The notes beneath the pieces are model-generated. The model worked only from the letters and a program-made list of their open reading frames with translations, was not told the DNA's origin and ran no database searches. Made by a program: the position numbers and the translations under genes. A stretch of 13,019 nt of DNA, from contig CAMCYB010000049.1 in the NCBI GenBank assembly GCA_945883615.1, forward strand, positions 1 to 13,019, written 5' to 3'. This DNA is from Bordetella parapertussis (GTDB lineage Bacteria > Pseudomonadota > Gammaproteobacteria > Burkholderiales > Burkholderiaceae_B). This document shows positions 1 to 6,386 of this stretch, piece by piece; position 1 is the stretch's first letter, and every line of letters begins with the position of its first letter.

Positions 1-111
1 AAACGTTGGAACAATCGGTCAACTCGCAATTGGCAACCCATTAATGAAGTCTGGCTTAACCCACCAAAAGAGCACATCAATGAATCTATTAATTTAAAAC
101 AGGCAGCATGA
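1..111 (+). CDS. C-terminal fragment of an unidentified ORF, possibly a transposase
   Basis: An open frame enters from the left edge in frame 1 and ends with TGA at 109-111, giving 36 residues that begin KRWNNRSTRNWQPINEVWLN and end LKQAA. The start and the body of the protein are outside the window. The fragment is rich in W, N and R, as transposase tails often are, but I do not recognise a specific family and see no catalytic residue. The transposase idea comes mainly from context: the frame ends just before the point where the neighbouring potassium transporter gene is broken. Confidence 0.4.
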   Translation, partial: KRWNNRSTRNWQPINEVWLNPPKEHINESINLKQAA

Positions 112-140
112 AAGAACGGCCATCTTTGTTGACAACTACC
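1..140 (+). mobile_element. Probable right end of an insertion element interrupting a K+ transporter gene
   Basis: The TrkH/KtrB homology on the minus strand runs cleanly from 380 down to 141 and stops at once inside a conserved GGFGI segment. Left of 140 the DNA instead carries the tail of a plus-strand ORF (to 111) and a 29-bp non-coding end. This is the arrangement of an insertion sequence whose transposase gene ends close to its terminus. Read from outside in, the candidate terminus begins GGTAGTTGTCAACAAAGATG. The other end of the element and any target-site duplication lie outside the window, so the family cannot be assigned and a simple deletion/rearrangement junction is possible. Confidence 0.5.
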
Positions 141-380
141 GATGCCAAAGCCACCCACTTGTATAAGCGCCAAAATGATCCATTGGCCAAAGGTGGTCCA
201 ATGTGTTCCTGTATCAACCAGAGTTAAGCCTGTCACACACACGGCTGAGACTGTCGTAAACAAAGCAATCAAAAACGACTCTCTAACCCCGCTGGCTGAC
301 GCAATGGGCAACATCAGTGCAAAGGTTCCAATTGAGATCATGATCAAATAACCGACCACAATCACCCGGGTTGGGTGCAT
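141..380 (-). pseudogene. TrkH/KtrB-type potassium transporter, truncated after about 80 codons
   Basis: The minus-strand frame starts at ATG 380, preceded by a good ribosome site (AGGAAG, 4 bases before the ATG) and an in-frame TAG slightly upstream, so the start is secure. It encodes an N-terminus typical of the Trk/Ktr/HKT superfamily: HPTRVIVVGYLIM, a first membrane helix, LPIA, then the first pore loop TTVSAVCVTGLTLVDTG with the filter glycine in VTG, and the start of the next helix ending GGFGI. Intact KtrB-like proteins have roughly 440-480 residues and four such pore repeats; only the first remains. Beyond 141 the frame stays open for some 47 unrelated residues to the window edge, so a chimeric peptide could be made but not a working K+ pore. 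It lies 42 bp downstream of the CLC gene on the same strand, so both were probably one ion-transport operon. Confidence 0.82.
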
Positions 381-422
381 GCTGCTTCCTGACTAATCGA
401 ACTGTTTAACCACAGCTAAAAT

Positions 423-1808
423 TTAAGATTTAGGGCTTTTGCCCATTCGGGCGCGCAAAGAATCATATATGGGTTCGCCCCCCATTAATGTCGCAACGAA
501 TGCTGAGGCCACGCTGGCGATGAGTAAAGGTGGAATGAGTGAAACATTACCGCTCATTTCTACAATTAACAAAACACCTGTCAATGGGGCGCGCACAATT
601 GCCGTAAAAAGTGCTGCCATACCTACCAATGCAAAAGCGGTGGTGTTGGTGGCGTAATCAATGGGCACTATAAAATTGACCCCAGTTGCAAACAACGCGC
701 CGACTGTTGCGCCCATCAGTAATAAAGGAGAAAATAAACCGCCCGGCGTGCCAGCCGAGTAACAAATGGGGGCTAAGCTCCAGCGAATTAGGCCTAAAAC
801 TAACAAAGTCGCAATGCTAAATTGGCCAAGCAAAATAGCTTGTGTTTGCATTTCGCCGCTGCCTACCCAAAGCGGTTCGTAATAGCCGAGTGCACCGACT
901 GCCCCACCAATAAAAGCGGCTTTAATTTCAGGTGCAATGCGCGGTGCAATATTGTTAAATAAGTTTAAACCCAGCAACACAGCACGGTTGTACATGACAC
1001 CTAGGGCGCCCATCCAGCAACCAAAGAACGCATATAAAAGCATTGTTGTGAGGTCAGTCGGTAAAAAATCACCGACCTTAAACTCAACCAAGTTACCAAA
1101 ATAGGCACGGTAAACGGCGATGGCTGTTGCCACGGCTACCAAAGTAACTAAGGCACGCCTTAACGTGACGCGCCGAGCCACCTCTTCAATCACAAAGGCT
1201 GCGCCGGCAAGCGGGGCGTTAAAAGCAACGGACAACCCAGAACCCGCTACAGCGGTATAAAGTAAAAACTTGTCATCACGGCTTAAGCCAAATAGTCTGC
1301 CGCATTGAGTGCCAATTACAGCAGCCATTTGAATGGTAGGGCCTTCTCGGCCGAGCGCCATGCCCGGTATCATTGAAAGCAAACCACCAAAGAACTTAAC
1401 AGGCAGCACTTTAAACGGGGCAGGCGTCGCATCACCCCGCATCACGGCCTCAACGTGTTGAACACCACTTCCCGATGCAATGGGCGCAAAACGAATCAAC
1501 CACCGCGCAAGACCAACGCTTACTGCAGCGATCAATACGGCACCTAGCCATCCAGGTAAGCCAAAGACCCCATGTAGGCGCCAATCAGCTAGAAGGCTGG
1601 CCAACCCTTTGGTACCGTGAACCAACATCCAATGAAAACTACCCCCGACTAAACCCACAGCGACCCCAGCCAAGGCCGCAACCCATAACAAGGTAAATAA
1701 ACCGCGACTGGCAAGTGCAAGCGATTCGTCTTGCGAATCAGCCGCGTCAGAGGAGTTGTTTGTTTTTTCTACAGGCGACCCTGATAAAACAGGAGTTTTT
1801 TCACGCAT
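423..1808 (-). CDS. CLC-family chloride channel / H+-Cl- antiporter
   Basis: A 461-residue integral inner-membrane protein, close to the usual ClcA length (about 470) and without C-terminal CBS domains. Signature CLC motifs are present in order: GSGVQ (113-117, equivalent of GSGIP), GREGP (153-157) with the gating glutamate E155, the NAPLAGAAFVIEE segment (197-209) whose second glutamate E209 matches the intracellular proton glutamate of E. coli ClcA, GGLFSP (356-361) and EPIYDSL with the Cl--coordinating tyrosine Y448. Retention of both glutamates argues for a proton-coupled antiporter rather than a channel. ClcA-type proteins export Cl- or provide charge balance in acid stress. A TTG codon at 1820 would add four residues; ATG 1808 is preferred, though no strong ribosome site is visible before either. 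It diverges from pckG across about 145 bp, and the truncated K+ transporter gene follows it. Confidence 0.93.
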   Translation of the reverse strand: MREKTPVLSGSPVEKTNNSSDAADSQDESLALASRGLFTLLWVAALAGVAVGLVGGSFHWMLVHGTKGLASLLADWRLHGVFGLPGWLGAVLIAAVSVGLARWLIRFAPIASGSGVQHVEAVMRGDATPAPFKVLPVKFFGGLLSMIPGMALGREGPTIQMAAVIGTQCGRLFGLSRDDKFLLYTAVAGSGLSVAFNAPLAGAAFVIEEVARRVTLRRALVTLVAVATAIAVYRAYFGNLVEFKVGDFLPTDLTTMLLYAFFGCWMGALGVMYNRAVLLGLNLFNNIAPRIAPEIKAAFIGGAVGALGYYEPLWVGSGEMQTQAILLGQFSIATLLVLGLIRWSLAPICYSAGTPGGLFSPLLLMGATVGALFATGVNFIVPIDYATNTTAFALVGMAALFTAIVRAPLTGVLLIVEMSGNVSLIPPLLIASVASAFVATLMGGEPIYDSLRARMGKSPKS

Positions 1809-1954
1809 GAAATTATGCAAATTAGGGTTGAAACACCCGTTAGCGTAACCTAAGTCACATTAAGAGTGCACGGTGCTAATATTGTGCATGCCAAAAATAC
1901 GTTAAAAAATGGCACAGACAACAAATAATTGAAATACAACACAGGTATATAGAA

Positions 1955-3802
1955 ATGAATGCTCCCGCTTACGTACGTCATGAAAATTTAAAACAATGGG
2001 TCGCTCAAATCGCAGCCAAAACAAAACCCGCTCAAGTGGTTTGGTGTGATGGTTCGCAAGAAGAGTATGACCGCTTATGCGCTGTTATGGTGCAAGCGGG
2101 CACATTACATAAACTTAACCCCCAAAAACGGCCTAATTCTTATTTGGCGCGCTCAGTGCCTGACGATGTCGCACGTGTAGAAGACAGAACCTTTATTTGC
2201 ACACCTGAAGAAAAAGATGCGGGCCCGACCAATAACTGGAAGTCGCCTGCTGAAATGCGTCAAACACTTGATGGTTTGTTTGAAGGCTGTATGGCGGGTC
2301 GAACGATGTATGTTGTGCCCTTTTCGATGGGCCCAATGGGTTCACCCATTGCTCAAATTGGTATTGAATTAAGTGATTCACCTTATGTGGTCGTCAATAT
2401 GCGCATGATGACTCGCATGGGTAAAGCTGTTTATGACGTGTTGGGTGAGCAGGGTGAATATGTGCCTTGTGTTCATAGCGTAGGCGTGCCCTTAGCGCCA
2501 GGTCAAACAGACGTGGCGTGGCCTTGTAACAACACCAAATATATCGTGCATTTCCCCCAAACCCGTGAAATTTGGTCTTTCGGATCTGGCTACGGTGGTA
2601 ATGCACTGCTAGGTAAAAAATGTTTTGCTCTGCGTATTGCTTCTAATATGGGTCGCGATGCCGCCAAACAGTCTTCAGCGGGGTGGTTAGCCGAGCACAT
2701 GCTCATTTTGGGTGTTGAAACCCCTTCAGGCAAAAAATATCATATTGCTGCGGCGTTTCCATCGGCATGCGGAAAAACCAACTTTGCGATGCTCATACCC
2801 CCGACAAGTTTAACTGCTCAGGGTTGGAAAATCACCACCATTGGTGACGATATCGCCTGGATCAAGCCCGACTCAAAAGGCCAATTGCGGGCCATTAACC
2901 CCGAGGCGGGTTATTTCGGTGTCGCGCCCGGTACGAACACAATTTCAAACCCTAATTGCATGGCAACATTAAAAGACAATGTTATTTTTACCAACGTTGC
3001 CTTGACAGATGACGGCGATGTTTGGTGGGAAGGTTTAACCAAAACGCCGCCTGCCCATTGCATCGATTGGCGAGGTCACGACTGGACGCCAGAGCTGGCA
3101 AAAGAGAAAGGCGTTAAAGCAGCTCACCCCAATGCACGATTTACGGTTAGTGCCATTCAAAACCCGGTCCTTGACGAAGCATGGGATGACCCGGCAGGTG
3201 TGGTGATCGATGCCTTTATTTTTGGTGGCCGTCGTTCGACAACAGTACCGCTTGTGACTGAAGCGCGTAATTGGCAAGAGGGTGTTTACATGGCAGCCAC
3301 CATGGGCTCTGAAACAACCGCTGCAGCCACGGGGCAATTAGGCGTGGTGCGCCGTGACCCGTTTGCGATGTTGCCATTTTGTGGCTACAACATGGCTGAC
3401 TATTTTACCCATTGGCTTGATTTAGGGAAACGCCTCGAATCTCTCGGTGGCAAACTACCGAGTATATTTTGTGTGAACTGGTTTCGTACCGATGAAAACG
3501 GCCAGTTCGTTTGGCCCGGTTTTAGTGAAAACGCACGCGTGTTAAAATGGATGGTGTCTCGTATTGAGCAACAAGCTCAGGGTGTTGAACACGTATTCGG
3601 TGTCAGCCCAAGATACCAAGACCTAGACTGGACAGGGCTTGATTTCTCTGAGTCATTGTTTGATCGCATCACATCAATTGATACTGAAGCGTGGCGTCAA
3701 GAATTTGCCTTACACGATGCGTTATTTGAGCAGTTGTCATACGGGCTGCCAACAAGCTTACGTGAAATACGCATAGATTTAGAGGCTAAATTACTCGCTT
3801 AG
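1955..3802 (+). CDS. pckG: Phosphoenolpyruvate carboxykinase (GTP)
   Basis: A 615-residue cytosolic enzyme that interconverts oxaloacetate + GTP and PEP + CO2 + GDP, linking the TCA cycle to gluconeogenesis. Full length for the GTP-dependent family (about 600-620). Diagnostic motifs: the P-loop FPSACGKTN (268-276) with its characteristic reactive cysteine C272, the kinase-2 segment GDDIAWIK (297-304) that binds the metal, [16 protein letters not shown] (312-327), the guanine-site region [14 protein letters not shown] (421-434) and [20 protein letters not shown] (508-527) near the C-terminus. The ATP-type enzyme family lacks these. The start at ATG 1955 fits family N-termini; the ribosome site is weak (CAGG about nine bases upstream). 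Its TAG lies 12 bp inside the convergent minus-strand gene. No other gluconeogenic gene is adjacent. Confidence 0.97.
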   Translation: MNAPAYVRHENLKQWVAQIAAKTKPAQVVWCDGSQEEYDRLCAVMVQAGTLHKLNPQKRPNSYLARSVPDDVARVEDRTFICTPEEKDAGPTNNWKSPAEMRQTLDGLFEGCMAGRTMYVVPFSMGPMGSPIAQIGIELSDSPYVVVNMRMMTRMGKAVYDVLGEQGEYVPCVHSVGVPLAPGQTDVAWPCNNTKYIVHFPQTREIWSFGSGYGGNALLGKKCFALRIASNMGRDAAKQSSAGWLAEHMLILGVETPSGKKYHIAAAFPSACGKTNFAMLIPPTSLTAQGWKITTIGDDIAWIKPDSKGQLRAINPEAGYFGVAPGTNTISNPNCMATLKDNVIFTNVALTDDGDVWWEGLTKTPPAHCIDWRGHDWTPELAKEKGVKAAHPNARFTVSAIQNPVLDEAWDDPAGVVIDAFIFGGRRSTTVPLVTEARNWQEGVYMAATMGSETTAAATGQLGVVRRDPFAMLPFCGYNMADYFTHWLDLGKRLESLGGKLPSIFCVNWFRTDENGQFVWPGFSENARVLKWMVSRIEQQAQGVEHVFGVSPRYQDLDWTGLDFSESLFDRITSIDTEAWRQEFALHDALFEQLSYGLPTSLREIRIDLEAKLLA

Positions 3803-4120
3803 AACATCGCAAGCAGCTGCCAAGACCGCTTGGTCTTGGCAAAGAAAAACAGCGATTTCATCTGGGTTCATCAACTCTAGAATGTCTAGTATTGATTCAC
3901 CTACATCATTCAGTAAGTCTAGAGACGAAACATGCATCGGTTGCCCACGATCAAAAATAGATTGTGGCAACCGATCAGGCAAAATGCTGGGGTCAGCTGG
4001 GCCGACAAGTAATAACACGGTGAAATGTGCTGCTTCGCTGGTCACCTCGAACTCAATCACGTTTGAGGTTAAAGCGTCGCTCGTGGTTTCAACACGTTTT
4101 ATTTCTAAGCCCGGAATCAT
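3791..4120 (-). CDS. Hypothetical 109-residue protein encoded directly after rdgC
   Basis: I do not recognise this protein. It has 109 residues, is acidic overall, and has no signal peptide, membrane helix or cysteine cluster. The N-terminal half reads like alternating beta strands ([13 protein letters not shown]), the C-terminal half like amphipathic helices ([19 protein letters not shown]). It begins 2 bp after the rdgC stop (TAA AG ATG), with its ribosome site (AGGTGA) inside the end of rdgC, which strongly suggests translational coupling and makes it a real gene. Its last codons carry a perfect hairpin and its end overlaps the pckG stop region by 12 bp. A role connected with RdgC or recombination is only a guess from position. 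Confidence 0.72.
   Translation of the reverse strand: MIPGLEIKRVETTSDALTSNVIEFEVTSEAAHFTVLLLVGPADPSILPDRLPQSIFDRGQPMHVSSLDLLNDVGESILDILELMNPDEIAVFLCQDQAVLAAACDVLSE
3818..3841. terminator. Perfect 10-bp hairpin at a convergent gene junction
   Basis: TGCCAAGACC (3818-3827), a GCTT loop and GGTCTTGGCA (3832-3841) form a perfect 10-bp stem that begins 15 bp after the pckG stop codon. It is well placed to end or protect the 3' end of the pckG transcript. On neither strand is it followed by a T-run (plus strand continues AAGAAAAAC), so it is not a classical Rho-independent terminator. The whole hairpin lies inside the coding region of the opposing 109-residue gene. Confidence 0.45.
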
Positions 4121-4122
4121 CT

Positions 4123-5025
4123 TTATTCACCTGTGGTGTCGTTAAGTGCATGAAGCAGCGCTTCAAGCATGGGTATGACCTCAGCGGTCATTAATGCAAA
4201 ATCAGCATCAAGCTTTTCTTGCGCATCAAGCGATGCACCACTTTCATGCTCGTCTAAAATATCAAGTGCTTGTAGGCGTTTTATATCAAACTGATCGGTC
4301 AACACAAAACTCAATCGATCTTGCCAAGTTAAACCCAAACGGCTGCACTGGTGCCCTGCTTCGATATGGCGTTCAATCTCATCGGGGGTGATGTCGTGGC
4401 GAACATAGCGAACCATACCGGCCTGTTGACCTGAAGACTGCCATTGGCAATCTTGCTCAAGGGTAAGACCCGCCGGCGGTGCTTGTTCAAGCATCCATTT
4501 TGTCATCATGGCGCTAGGCGAGTGTGCGAGTATTAGGGGTTCAATGGGGTAGGGGTATAGTGATTTACCCATTAAAGTTAAAACGTGCTCAGCCCCGCCC
4601 GTTGACGCGGTGTCAATGACAAACCAATGGTTAATCGGGTCAAGCCACACGTGAATGTCGCGTGCAATACTAAATGCACGTGGGGTTAATTCGTCAATAG
4701 CTTGTTCTTTAAGTTCTTTAATTTGTTTGCGGCCAGGCTTAAAACCTTGTTGCGCTTCAAGATCAATGGCGCGTTCGCGCACAACTGTTTGCACAACTGA
4801 GCTTGGCAATAGTTTTTTTTCTATGCGCAATGCGCATAAAAGTTGGGCGCCAACTTGAACGACTAAAGCATTATGCCCCGCGCGGGGAGTCACCCAACCC
4901 ATACTGGGTTCTTTAGAACCCGATTGGCTAACAAAGGCATGGGCTTGCAATTGACTTTCTAGTGTTTCGCGCGTGTAAGAACCCTCGCGCGCAAGACGAA
5001 AAAGCTTAAGATTTTTGAACCACAT
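4123..5025 (-). CDS. rdgC: Recombination-associated protein RdgC
   Basis: Encodes 300 residues, essentially the length of E. coli RdgC (303). RdgC is a nucleoid-associated, ring-forming dimer that binds double-stranded DNA without sequence specificity and restrains RecA-promoted strand exchange. Family hallmarks are the N-terminal MWFKNLKLFRL, GWVTPRAGHNALVV, the LRIEKKLLPSSVV segment, the basic stretch KPGRKQIKELKEQAIDEL and the FSIARDIHVWLDP segment. A GTG at 5034 would add three residues, but ATG 5025 gives the canonical MWFKNL start and has a weak GAG about eight bases upstream, so I use it. The hypothetical 109-residue gene follows 2 bp downstream. An 83-bp gap with a small hairpin separates it from tetR upstream. 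Confidence 0.95.
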   Translation of the reverse strand: MWFKNLKLFRLAREGSYTRETLESQLQAHAFVSQSGSKEPSMGWVTPRAGHNALVVQVGAQLLCALRIEKKLLPSSVVQTVVRERAIDLEAQQGFKPGRKQIKELKEQAIDELTPRAFSIARDIHVWLDPINHWFVIDTASTGGAEHVLTLMGKSLYPYPIEPLILAHSPSAMMTKWMLEQAPPAGLTLEQDCQWQSSGQQAGMVRYVRHDITPDEIERHIEAGHQCSRLGLTWQDRLSFVLTDQFDIKRLQALDILDEHESGASLDAQEKLDADFALMTAEVIPMLEALLHALNDTTGE

Positions 5026-5051
5026 ATTGAACACTCAAAGTCTGACATTCT

Positions 5052-5066
5052 AGCCTTGTCAAGGCT
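5052..5066. other. Small hairpin in the tetR-rdgC gap
   Basis: AGCCTT (5052-5057), loop GTC, AAGGCT (5061-5066) form a 6-bp stem, with a possible outer AGTC/GACT pairing around it. It sits between the tetR stop and the rdgC start, both on the minus strand. No T-run follows, so termination is uncertain. Reading on the minus strand, the hairpin includes a perfect TTGACA -35-like hexamer, but no good -10 lies 16-18 bp downstream. Confidence 0.25.
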
Positions 5067-5108
5067 GACTGATATTTGAGCATGCTAAAACAGTCTGTGA
5101 CGTATGCT

Positions 5109-5738
5109 TTATTTTGTTACGGATGAGGTTAAACCATCAAAACAAGTGTGAACCAATAAGTCAATAATGTCTCGATCAGTGAAAGCACCCCCCATTTTTA
5201 GAAAATCAGCCACAGGGTCGCAGGCGCGAGCAAAAATTGAGTACAAAATAACTTCAGCGGGTAACGCTGCCGATAGTTGACCTTTTTCCTGTGCATCGAG
5301 TATCCATTCACCTAGCTGAGTGGTTAAGTCTTGTAACCGCTCAATGTAAGGCGGGTGACCCAGCAAGGCTTGTTGAATACTTGAGCGTGTTGAGGGTAAA
5401 TAAGGCATTTCGCCTTGAATATGAAGCGTAATACCCCAACGAACAATCATTTTTAACTTGTCTTTAGACATCAGGTGAGCGGGCACTCGGTTCACTTCAG
5501 CCAGCGTGTGGTCTAGTAACCGTGTCATTGATGCAGCAGCCAAAGACTCTTTTGACGGAAAATGTTTGTAAAGACTTGCTTTGGCAATGCCCACATCGGC
5601 AGCGACCTCGTCCATAGTCATGAGGTCAAAACCTTTTTGCGACAGCAACCGATTTACGGAATCGAGAATGGCGTTTTCACGAAATTGCATTTGCTGTTGT
5701 TTAAAGCTTGTTTTTTTAGGTGCGATAGTGGCATTCAT
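5109..5738 (-). CDS. TetR/AcrR-family transcriptional regulator
   Basis: A 209-residue one-component regulator, normal for TetR proteins (about 190-220). The N-terminal DNA-binding domain is clear: helix 1 around residues 20-35, then MTMDEVAADVGIAKASLYKHF (residues 40-60), in which VAADVGIAKASLYKHF is the helix-turn-helix, followed by PSKESLAAA. The C-terminal ligand/dimer domain is divergent, so the ligand cannot be read. The gene diverges from the lipid-modification operon across 111 bp that carries inverted half-sites over both -10 elements, which points to autoregulation and control of the operon. Given the operon, a fatty acid, acyl-CoA or lipid-oxidation product is a plausible ligand (inference). 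The bases before ATG 5738 are pyrimidine-rich (CCCTTTCCCTTTTT), so no Shine-Dalgarno is present. Confidence 0.93.
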   Translation of the reverse strand: MNATIAPKKTSFKQQQMQFRENAILDSVNRLLSQKGFDLMTMDEVAADVGIAKASLYKHFPSKESLAAASMTRLLDHTLAEVNRVPAHLMSKDKLKMIVRWGITLHIQGEMPYLPSTRSSIQQALLGHPPYIERLQDLTTQLGEWILDAQEKGQLSAALPAEVILYSIFARACDPVADFLKMGGAFTDRDIIDLLVHTCFDGLTSSVTK

Positions 5739-5769
5739 AAAAAGGGAAAGGGTCTCATTTTATTTCTGG

Positions 5770-5810
5770 ATAGTATATTAAACGACTAAAAAGTATTTTT
5801 TGTGTACTAT
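5770..5810. promoter_or_regulatory. Candidate TetR operator: inverted half-sites in the divergent promoter region
   Basis: ATAGTATAT at 5770-5778 on the plus strand faces ATAGTACAC on the minus strand (plus-strand GTGTACTAT, 5802-5810). A third related copy, AAAGTATTT, lies at 5791-5799. The outer two half-sites overlap the -10 hexamers of the two divergent promoters, as expected for a TetR repressor controlling itself and the neighbouring operon. The half-sites are imperfect and the region is AT-rich, so chance similarity cannot be excluded. Confidence 0.4.
5772..5777 (-). promoter_or_regulatory. -10 element (TATACT) for tetR
   Basis: The minus-strand hexamer TATACT lies 33 bp before the tetR ATG and within the left operator half-site. 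The -35 region on this strand is only A-rich (AAAAAT at 17 bp spacing). The mirror-image placement relative to the plus-strand TATAAT supports, but does not prove, a divergent promoter pair. Confidence 0.4.
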
Positions 5811-5813
5811 AAT
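5808..5813 (+). promoter_or_regulatory. -10 element (TATAAT) for the lipid-modification operon
   Basis: A perfect TATAAT lies 36 bp before the ATG of the first operon gene and shares bases with the right operator half-site. No TTGACA-like -35 is found 16-18 bp upstream (the bases are ACTAAA/CTAAAA/GACTAA), so the promoter may be weak or need activation. The predicted leader is about 30 bases, AU-rich, and without a Shine-Dalgarno. Confidence 0.5.
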
Positions 5814-5849
5814 GATTGAATTTTAAACTAATTTTAATTTTTTGTACCT

Positions 5850-6386
5850 ATGCATGATTCAAATGTAGCAATCTCGATTAAACCAACCCACGGTGCCGAT
5901 TGGCCGGTTGTGGGCGAAGGTGTTTTCTCTTGGAGCGTGTTTCGATTCTATCGTGCACGACTACTAAGTGAAACCGGTCTGTTTGACCCTGCTCAGCCTT
6001 ATCGTCTTGAAGTTCACTACCTCAGACGCTTGACGGCCAGTCAAATTGCAAATGTGACGTGTGCTGAAATCAAGCGTCTAGCCCTATTAGGGGTTCAATG
6101 TTGTGTTGACCTACCGGCTGAGAAAATTGACAGTTGGGCACAAAAACTCGAACAATTTTTACCTGACGTGACGCTAAATGATCAGTTGATCGGGGTGTTT
6201 AAGCCCGGCGAAGGGGTCAGGTTTTTTGATGCCAAACAAGAATTGGGTCTCATCAATGAAAGTGCTTTTGCAAAAGCATTTACAGCTATCTGGCTTGACC
6301 CGCAAACGCGTGCCCCAAAATTACGGTCTGAGTTATTAAAAAACTCCCGTCATCAAGGTGTTGAAGTGGGCAAGTCTTCACCATGA
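5850..6386 (+). CDS. Chalcone-isomerase-like protein 1, no signal peptide
   Basis: A 178-residue protein of the bacterial chalcone-isomerase-like family (Chalcone_3 type), first gene of the operon. It shares its architecture with the exported paralogue at 9765-10307: V-G-x-G near the N-terminus, an FxFYRARL strand, TGLFDPAQPYRLEVHYLR (SGLFSPNQPFALQLVYAR in the paralogue), DQLIGVFKPGEGVRFF, and the C-terminal AFTAIWLDPQTRAPKLRSEL. The bacterial family is not known to act on flavonoids; the fold is also used for fatty-acid binding in plant FAP proteins, which fits a lipid role (inference). Unlike most relatives it has no hydrophobic leader and should be cytoplasmic. ATG 5850 has no Shine-Dalgarno. 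The stop overlaps the next start as ATGA. Confidence 0.8.
   Translation: MHDSNVAISIKPTHGADWPVVGEGVFSWSVFRFYRARLLSETGLFDPAQPYRLEVHYLRRLTASQIANVTCAEIKRLALLGVQCCVDLPAEKIDSWAQKLEQFLPDVTLNDQLIGVFKPGEGVRFFDAKQELGLINESAFAKAFTAIWLDPQTRAPKLRSELLKNSRHQGVEVGKSSP

Noticed and set aside
142..351. Plus-strand ORF of 69 codons at the left end
   Set aside because: It lies opposite the clearly conserved TrkH/KtrB N-terminal coding sequence and has no family resemblance of its own.
1809..1954. Clear sigma-70 promoters in the gap between the CLC gene and pckG
   Set aside because: Some -10-like hexamers are present (for example TAATAT) but none has a convincing -35 at the right distance, so no site is called.
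3818..3841. Classical Rho-independent terminator for pckG
   Set aside because: The stem is perfect but there is no T-run after it on either strand, so I keep it only as a possible terminator or 3'-end structure.
3882..4145. Plus-strand ORF of 87 codons after pckG
   Set aside because: It is antisense to the 109-residue gene and the end of rdgC, where the minus-strand frame has a ribosome site and tight coupling; no ribosome site or protein features support the plus-strand frame.
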